Source: Sphingomonas paeninsulae
GTDB taxonomy: Bacteria > Pseudomonadota > Alphaproteobacteria > Sphingomonadales > Sphingomonadaceae
Reading direction: 5' to 3'
Assembly (NCBI RefSeq): GCF_003660165.1
Contig: NZ_CP032829.1
Span: forward strand, 1,625,001-1,689,000
Length of the DNA stretch: 64,000 nt
Of the stretch, positions 59,408 to 64,000 are shown in pieces (position 1 is the stretch's first letter; every line of letters begins with the position of its first letter). The position numbers and the translations under genes were made by a program. The notes under the pieces are model-generated. The model made no database searches and was not told the origin of the DNA. It saw only the letters and a program-made list of their open reading frames with translations.

Positions 59408-62125
59408 TCAGAACTTCTTGCGAAAGTTCAATTGCACCGTGCGGCCGCGAGCGTCGATGAGACCCGGCTGATAGCTGAGTGGCACAATACCGTTTGAATC
59501 GCGCACGTCGCGAATAGCATTCGTAAGATTATCGACGCTGAGGCGCAGGCGGCTTCCCGTAAGGAAAGGCATTGCGCTTACCAGTTTTTTGCGGCTGTCG
59601 AAGTTCAGGAACGCCTGAGCATCGAGCGTCAGCAAACTGGCGAAGAACAGGTCGGGCGCGGTCGAACCGGTGCCGGTCATCCCGCCTAACACGGTGCTGC
59701 TCGTCAGGTATTTGCCCTTTAATCGAAGCCCCAACCCCTTGTTGAAATAACCCGCGTCCAGATCGAACGTATGGCGCGACGATCCGCCACTACCGACCGC
59801 GCCGCCGTTCAGCAGGTCTAGTACTGGCAAGTCGGGGCGTATGACGATCTGATCGAGGAAACGGATGCTGTCATAGACCGAGACCTGCCAGCGACCGCCC
59901 TGATCGTTGCCTCGTCCAAAGCCACCGCCGCCGCCACCGCCGCCTCCGCGAGAGCCGCCGCCGCCACGGGGGCCACCGTCACCACCACCACCGCCACCGC
60001 GCGGTCCGCCGCCAATGCCTCGTTCGCCGTTCGCCGTTTTTCCAAAACTGTGGCTGAAATTAAAACCGACGCGAAGGACATTGCTGCGCGATGCGGCATA
60101 GTTGACCGAGCGTGTGTCGATCGAAATGAGCCGGCCGCTGGCATCGCGGGTAACGCGGTCCGGGAAAGCGCGCTCGATTAGCGGAGTGAGCGTCGGAAAG
60201 TCCGAAACCGGATTAGTGCTGCGATTGCGGAAGAAGTTTGCGCTTAGCTGCAGATCGGTGAATTTCGGTGGCTTGTAGGTGAGGCCCAGCTTAAAATCGC
60301 GACGCTTCTCCGTCACAAGCGCGGTGTTCCCACCACTTATCTGGGTGACCAGCACCGATTCACCACGCGTATAATCATAAGTGACGACATTGGGTGTCTG
60401 AATCGTCGGGTTTCCCAGTTGCTGGATAGAGGGTTCAGCCTCGTCATCAATGGCGGTACCAAGGATCGTCAGCCCCTTGATTGGTGACCAGTTGAGGCCG
60501 TAACCGAAGCTGACGAGGGAGCCGAAATCGGACAGGTGGCGATACGCCAGATTGCCATTTAGGGTCAGGTTGCCGATCGCAGCGCCAAAGTCGCGATCGC
60601 GGCTGGTTAGAGGAATATCGACGTTGATCCGGCCATTGCCCTCGTCCCGAGCTAGATCGGCTTGTGATGTCAGCCCGGCGCGTTCCGCGTTGCTGCTCAG
60701 CCGCTGGGTTGCGAACCCTGCGCGTATGGTGGCACGGATCGCGCCTGCGGGCAGGTCTGCGACCGGACCCGATATCGTATAGATACCGTTTGTCGCGTCT
60801 GATTGCGAACGCGCCGTGTCACGGGGGCCATTCCCAGCCGAAAAGGAAGACGCGAACGGATTTGTTGCGAGGGCAGGGTCGGTGATCCCCACGCGCGCCT
60901 GCAACGCGGCCACATCGACACCGTTGTCGGTCCCTGTGCTGCTGATGATCCGGTCGTAATTACCAGTCAGCGTCCATTGCCATTTGGAGATGCTGCCGTT
61001 CACTGTCAGGCCGCCGTGGAAGGTATCGGATTGGGTGTCGCGAGCCAGCGCGGAGCCGTAATTCCGCACCAGCGTCACCGGTTGAGAAAAGGGCGAATAG
61101 GGCTGCCCGACCGGAATCGTGACTGCCGCTGAGGACAAGCCAAAAAACGACCGCCCTTTTGCCAGTTCATAGCTGCCGTTCAGCGACAGCGAAATCTTGT
61201 CGGTTAGCGGGCGTGCGATAACGGCATTGATCTTTATGTCGTCGGTTGCAGGCAATAAAGTGCGATAATCGCCCTGATCCGTAGTGCCAGGCTGGTTTGC
61301 CGTCGCCGCAAAATCGGCGAGTGCAGGAGTTCGGTTTCCAAGCGATCCCGGCACCGCTGCGGATGTCACAGGCACGCCTGCAATCACGCTGAGGACTGGG
61401 TCCACCTGTCCGCCAAATGTCGTTCCATAGACATTTCCAGCAAGCGATGCTGATTGGCCCGTTGCTCGCTGGATGATGTCACGCTGACTTTCGAACACCG
61501 AATCCGCGTGGTTATAATCGACCGTAAGTGATGTGCGTGCGCCCTTGTTGATCCGGACGCCAGTGGTATCGAATTCGGACTGTCCGCCGCCCCCATTGGT
61601 GGACTGGCTGTATTTGCCCTCGGCCGTGACTGATTTGAAATCCGATTTCAGAATGAAGTTCACCACCCGTTGATCGGCAGCGTATCCGAATTTCAGAGCA
61701 ACTTCCTCTGGAAGAATCTGGACACGCAGGATGGCTTCGGGGGGAAGGTCGCGGATTTCCGAAAAACTGGAGATGCGCTGGCCGTTCAGCAGTATCACAG
61801 GACCGGCGCTATCACGTCCTCTTCCCGAGGTTGTTTGCGGCGACAGGGCATCGAGAAGTTCGGCGATCGAGGATGCGCCATAGCTTTCGACTGCGGCTTC
61901 ATCGAGTTCCAGTTCAGGGGGAATGTCGCTGACCACCGCACCTTGAATCTGCGGCGCTGTAACGATGATTTCGGGTGTGGATGATGCTTTGTCAGGATCT
62001 GACTTGTGGGCAGACGGCTGGACCGGTGCGTTCTGGGCCTGTGCCGTGTGCGACAGGGCCATGCCCGTCGTCAGCGCAAGAGCAGTCGCCTGCATCAAAC
62101 GCGCAGAGTATTTTCGAGCGATCAT
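59408..62125 (-). CDS. TonB-dependent receptor with Gly/Arg-rich loop
   Basis: 905 residues with a signal peptide ending at AQA. The plug contains PEIIVTAPQIQGAVVSDIPPELELDEAAVESYGASSIAELLDALSPQT and GRDSAGPVILLNGQRISSFSEI. In the barrel, near residues 702-740, is a long run of Gly with Arg, Pro and Asp, probably an external loop. The C-terminus is TVQLNFRKKF. The TonB box and plug resemble the receptor class with extended N-termini in sphingomonads and xanthomonads. The EF-hand gene precedes it by five bases. The substrate is unknown; a metal or metal complex is a guess from the neighbour. Confidence 0.88.
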   Translation of the reverse strand: MIARKYSARLMQATALALTTGMALSHTAQAQNAPVQPSAHKSDPDKASSTPEIIVTAPQIQGAVVSDIPPELELDEAAVESYGASSIAELLDALSPQTTSGRGRDSAGPVILLNGQRISSFSEIRDLPPEAILRVQILPEEVALKFGYAADQRVVNFILKSDFKSVTAEGKYSQSTNGGGGQSEFDTTGVRINKGARTSLTVDYNHADSVFESQRDIIQRATGQSASLAGNVYGTTFGGQVDPVLSVIAGVPVTSAAVPGSLGNRTPALADFAATANQPGTTDQGDYRTLLPATDDIKINAVIARPLTDKISLSLNGSYELAKGRSFFGLSSAAVTIPVGQPYSPFSQPVTLVRNYGSALARDTQSDTFHGGLTVNGSISKWQWTLTGNYDRIISSTGTDNGVDVAALQARVGITDPALATNPFASSFSAGNGPRDTARSQSDATNGIYTISGPVADLPAGAIRATIRAGFATQRLSSNAERAGLTSQADLARDEGNGRINVDIPLTSRDRDFGAAIGNLTLNGNLAYRHLSDFGSLVSFGYGLNWSPIKGLTILGTAIDDEAEPSIQQLGNPTIQTPNVVTYDYTRGESVLVTQISGGNTALVTEKRRDFKLGLTYKPPKFTDLQLSANFFRNRSTNPVSDFPTLTPLIERAFPDRVTRDASGRLISIDTRSVNYAASRSNVLRVGFNFSHSFGKTANGERGIGGGPRGGGGGGDGGPRGGGGSRGGGGGGGGGFGRGNDQGGRWQVSVYDSIRFLDQIVIRPDLPVLDLLNGGAVGSGGSSRHTFDLDAGYFNKGLGLRLKGKYLTSSTVLGGMTGTGSTAPDLFFASLLTLDAQAFLNFDSRKKLVSAMPFLTGSRLRLSVDNLTNAIRDVRDSNGIVPLSYQPGLIDARGRTVQLNFRKKF

Positions 62126-62130
62126 GTCGT

Positions 62131-62978
62131 TTAGTGTTTCCGGTTGGAATGTGCAGCCCGGCGTGTGCCCATCTGCTGGGCTGGTGTTTTGGGAAGGTCG
62201 GCAAGGGTCAGATAGCCCTTGTCAGTGTTCGGAGCGGCGCTTTCCAGCATGTGAAAGTGGCGCTCGGCCGCTGCGCGAAATTCGGCGAGCGTGATGATCC
62301 GGTTCATGTCGGTATCGGCCGATGTGACGGGTTCATGCTGGGCAAGGAGGCTGTAGCGCGCCGCGCCGCCCATGCCTTCGGTCGCTTGCGGGCGTGAGGT
62401 GCTGGAACTTGCATCTTCGTCAGAATCGGCACCACCCGTGCGACCTCCGCCACCCATGCCGCCGCCACCGGCACCAGATCCGCCGCCACGGCCCATGCCG
62501 CCCCCATGATGACCACCACCATGTCCGTGGCCGCTGGCGCTGCCCTGTGCGCTACCAGGCGCGCCACCAAAGCTTTCGCCAGACTGGATTTCCGGTACGA
62601 TCTGCGTTTCGTAACGGGTGACCTCATCGGGGTCGATTTCGCCGTCGTGATCCACATCGAGCGTTGCAAAGAATCGCGCCGCGTCGTTGCGCATCTCGTC
62701 GATCGTCAGGTGCCCGTCATGATTGGTATCGGCCTGCGCAAACCAAGCCGCTACCGGATATGGGTCGCCTGGTGCCGCTCGAAATGGTTCGCCCGCGGGT
62801 GAAATGAACAAAACGCTGCGTCGGGGACCATCAGGGCCGTGTTGCGGACCAGGTCCCGAACCCGGCAGGCCCTGTTGAGGTGCGGGAATGCTGTTGGGGT
62901 GGCAGCGTCCTGACTGGGGCTGGCCAAAGCATTATTTGCGGTGAGAAGGGCGACGAGCGACAATGCAATGCAGCGCAT
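62131..62978 (-). pseudogene. Secreted EF-hand protein with one frameshift
   Basis: Begins at the ATG at 62978 (after AAGGAAAG) with signal peptide MRCIALSLVALLTANNALA. The frame breaks in the run of four G at 62896-62899. One added base restores TPNSIPAPQQGLPGSGPG and the rest, giving about 282 residues. EF-hand loops follow: DTNHDGHLTIDE, DVDHDGEIDPDE and DTDMNRIITLAE all keep acidic ligands at positions 1, 3 and 12; a fourth near the end is degenerate. Between loops two and three is a Gly/His-rich linker (GHGHGGGHHGGGMGRGGG). A periplasmic calcium-binding protein, co-transcribed with the TonB receptor, is likely. Sequencing error is a real alternative to inactivation. Confidence 0.75.
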
Positions 62979-63032
62979 ACGCTTTCCTTTTTTCAACGCA
63001 CCGCGATGGTACGGCGCGTTGCCCTTGCCGCG

Positions 63033-63620
63033 CTATAGATTTCCACCGGATGAATGCCGAGCCATTCTGCGGTGCCGGATGAAAATAAATCCTGCAATTC
63101 CGCAGACCACCAGGACGGCTGCGGCGATTGTCCAAGGGTCCGAAGCGATACGTGCGACCAGTAGTTCGAACGCGTTACCGAAGCGAAAGCCGATATAGGT
63201 GAAAACCGCCGCCCAAACCGCCGCCGACATTGCGTTGAGGATAATGAACCGGCGGGCCGGTACCTTGGAGACGCCAATCGCGATCGGGCCGGCGATCCGC
63301 ATTCCGTAAATAAAGCGAAATACGGTGCAGAACATCACCGGTCGACGTTCGATGAACCCGATGGCGCGGGCAAAGGCCGGGCGCTGGCGGACGCGTTCGA
63401 TATATTTGTTTTCACGGTGGTAGCGGGCGACGAAGAACACCAACTGGTCCGCGGCAAATGACCCCCCGAAAGCGGCAGCGGCGGCCACATAGGGATCGAC
63501 GAGATTGCGATGCGCGAGGAAGCCGCCGGTCGTAACCGCCGCCTCTCCCTCAAGCGCGGCACCTAGGAAAATGGCGACCGCACCATAAACCCGGATAAGG
63601 TGTTCGAAATTGGCGAACAT
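63033..63620 (-). CDS. DedA-family membrane protein
   Basis: 195 residues. The DedA/SNARE-associated family pattern is visible: GAVAIFLGAALEGEAAVTTGGFLAHR with the acidic residue in the first membrane-buried segment, then FGGSFAADQLVFFVARYHRENKYIERVR and the basic motif FRFIYGMRIAGPIAIGVSKV. Four to six membrane segments can be drawn. DedA proteins act as lipid flippases or in membrane homeostasis. It is divergent from the GreA/GreB-like gene. Confidence 0.88.
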   Translation of the reverse strand: MFANFEHLIRVYGAVAIFLGAALEGEAAVTTGGFLAHRNLVDPYVAAAAAFGGSFAADQLVFFVARYHRENKYIERVRQRPAFARAIGFIERRPVMFCTVFRFIYGMRIAGPIAIGVSKVPARRFIILNAMSAAVWAAVFTYIGFRFGNAFELLVARIASDPWTIAAAVLVVCGIAGFIFIRHRRMARHSSGGNL

Positions 63621-63693
63621 GAAGAGCTCCGGATGGGGTTGTCGCGCGTTTTAATGCGGTTAAGTCGATTTGACGTATGAACAGGACCAATAA

Positions 63694-64000
63694 ATGAGCG
63701 TAGCGTTCCGTCGAGAGAGCGATGAGGAACACCTTGAGCCTAAGTTCGAGGTGCCGATACCTCCTGGCCCAAATCTGGTTACTGTCAACGGTCGTGCGCT
63801 GATTGCAGCACAGGTCGAAGCATTCGAACGCGCGGTTGCCGAGGCTGGCCCGGTTATCGAAAAAACCGACGAGGCAGAGGCTTTGATGCGGGTGAAGCGC
63901 GATCTCCGTTATTGGCGGGCGCGGCTGGCAACTGCTCAGCTTTCGCCTCCGCCGCCTGAAGGGAATGTCGGTTTTGGATCACGTGTGCGATTGCGCCTGA
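63694..64000 (+). CDS. GreA/GreB-family transcription elongation factor (partial, cut by window end)
   Basis: The frame opens at the ATG at 63694 and is still open at the window edge after 102 codons. It begins MSVAFRRESDEEHLEPKFEV, then PPGPNLVTVNGRALIAAQVEAFERAV, and later RDLRYWRARLATAQ and NVGFGSRVRLRL. This matches GreA/GreB-like proteins of alphaproteobacteria: an N-terminal coiled coil, then the start of the C-terminal FKBP-like domain. Gre factors rescue stalled RNA polymerase. Confidence 0.82.
   Translation, partial: MSVAFRRESDEEHLEPKFEVPIPPGPNLVTVNGRALIAAQVEAFERAVAEAGPVIEKTDEAEALMRVKRDLRYWRARLATAQLSPPPPEGNVGFGSRVRLRL

Noticed and set aside
59907-60101. Proline-rich ORF (PPPPPPPREPPPP) on the plus strand
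   Set aside because: It is the reverse complement of the Gly/Arg-rich loop of the TonB receptor.

Overview
The window looks like chromosomal DNA from an alphaproteobacterium, most likely a sphingomonad (Sphingomonadales). The rRNA operon ends 23S-5S-tRNA-fMet, base composition is GC-rich, and there are three large TonB-dependent receptors. A roughly 1,550-residue NAD-glutamate dehydrogenase, a TPR-sulfotransferase fusion and a winged-helix protein of a kind I associate with sphingomonads point the same way. This placement is inferred from gene content; no database search was run.

Layout. 1-2772: 3' part of an rRNA operon with its terminator. 2786-3961: a decayed IS3-family (IS407-type) element just downstream of that terminator, followed by about 450 bp without a convincing gene. 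4.4-7.8 kb: a MliC-like lipoprotein and a Pal-like lipoprotein, then a KdpD-like/KdpE-like two-component pair with no kdpFABC genes. 8-13 kb: an AraC regulator divergent from a methyltransferase, and a nitrate/taurine-type ABC transporter (ATPase plus a frameshifted double permease) without a binding protein. 13.1-20.2 kb: DUF1800 and DUF1501 proteins, an OprB-type porin, a polysaccharide deacetylase, a Tim44-like protein and MobA. 20.3-25.4 kb: an unrecognised protein, a Nudix hydrolase, a double-GNAT protein coupled to a winged-helix regulator, a divergent LysR regulator, a hypoxanthine/uracil-DNA glycosylase and a small secreted protein. 25.5-33.2 kb: a TMEM175-type channel and a co-directional set (M20 peptidase, TPR-sulfotransferase, TonB receptor, APC permease) that looks like a peptide or amino-acid scavenging unit. 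33.2-39.1 kb: a carotenoid-desaturase-like flavoprotein coupled to a Rieske oxygenase, then FdhD and a convergent FdhF/YdeP molybdoenzyme. 39.3-49.4 kb: glutathione peroxidase, NAD-GDH, glutaryl-CoA dehydrogenase, and an overlapping GH130/glycosyltransferase pair. 49.6-56.0 kb: a branched-chain 2-oxoacid dehydrogenase operon (E1 alpha, E1 beta, E2; no E3), an MFS exporter, an EVE-domain protein and a PAP2 phosphatase. 56.1-64 kb: a siderophore receptor with a PepSY-type membrane protein, a second TonB receptor in an operon with a frameshifted EF-hand protein, a DedA protein, and the start of a GreA/GreB-type factor cut by the window edge.

How it fits together. The genes describe an aerobic heterotroph that takes up sugars, peptides, siderophores and possibly metals through outer-membrane receptors. 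It feeds amino acids into central metabolism (NAD-GDH, branched-chain dehydrogenase, glutaryl-CoA dehydrogenase) and makes molybdenum cofactor for at least one oxidoreductase. Genes are tightly packed: several neighbouring pairs overlap by one to four bases, and convergent pairs overlap or nearly touch.

Two cautions. Three genes (ABC permease, DUF1501, EF-hand protein) are each broken by what reads as loss of one base in a run of four or five G/C. This pattern suggests sequencing undercalls at least as much as real pseudogenes. The most interesting unexplained signals are regulatory: a 27-bp dyad at 20226, a 21-bp direct repeat plus hairpin in front of the siderophore receptor at 56021-56092, a hairpin over the APC permease start at 31882, and four 13-bp tandem repeats at 35991.
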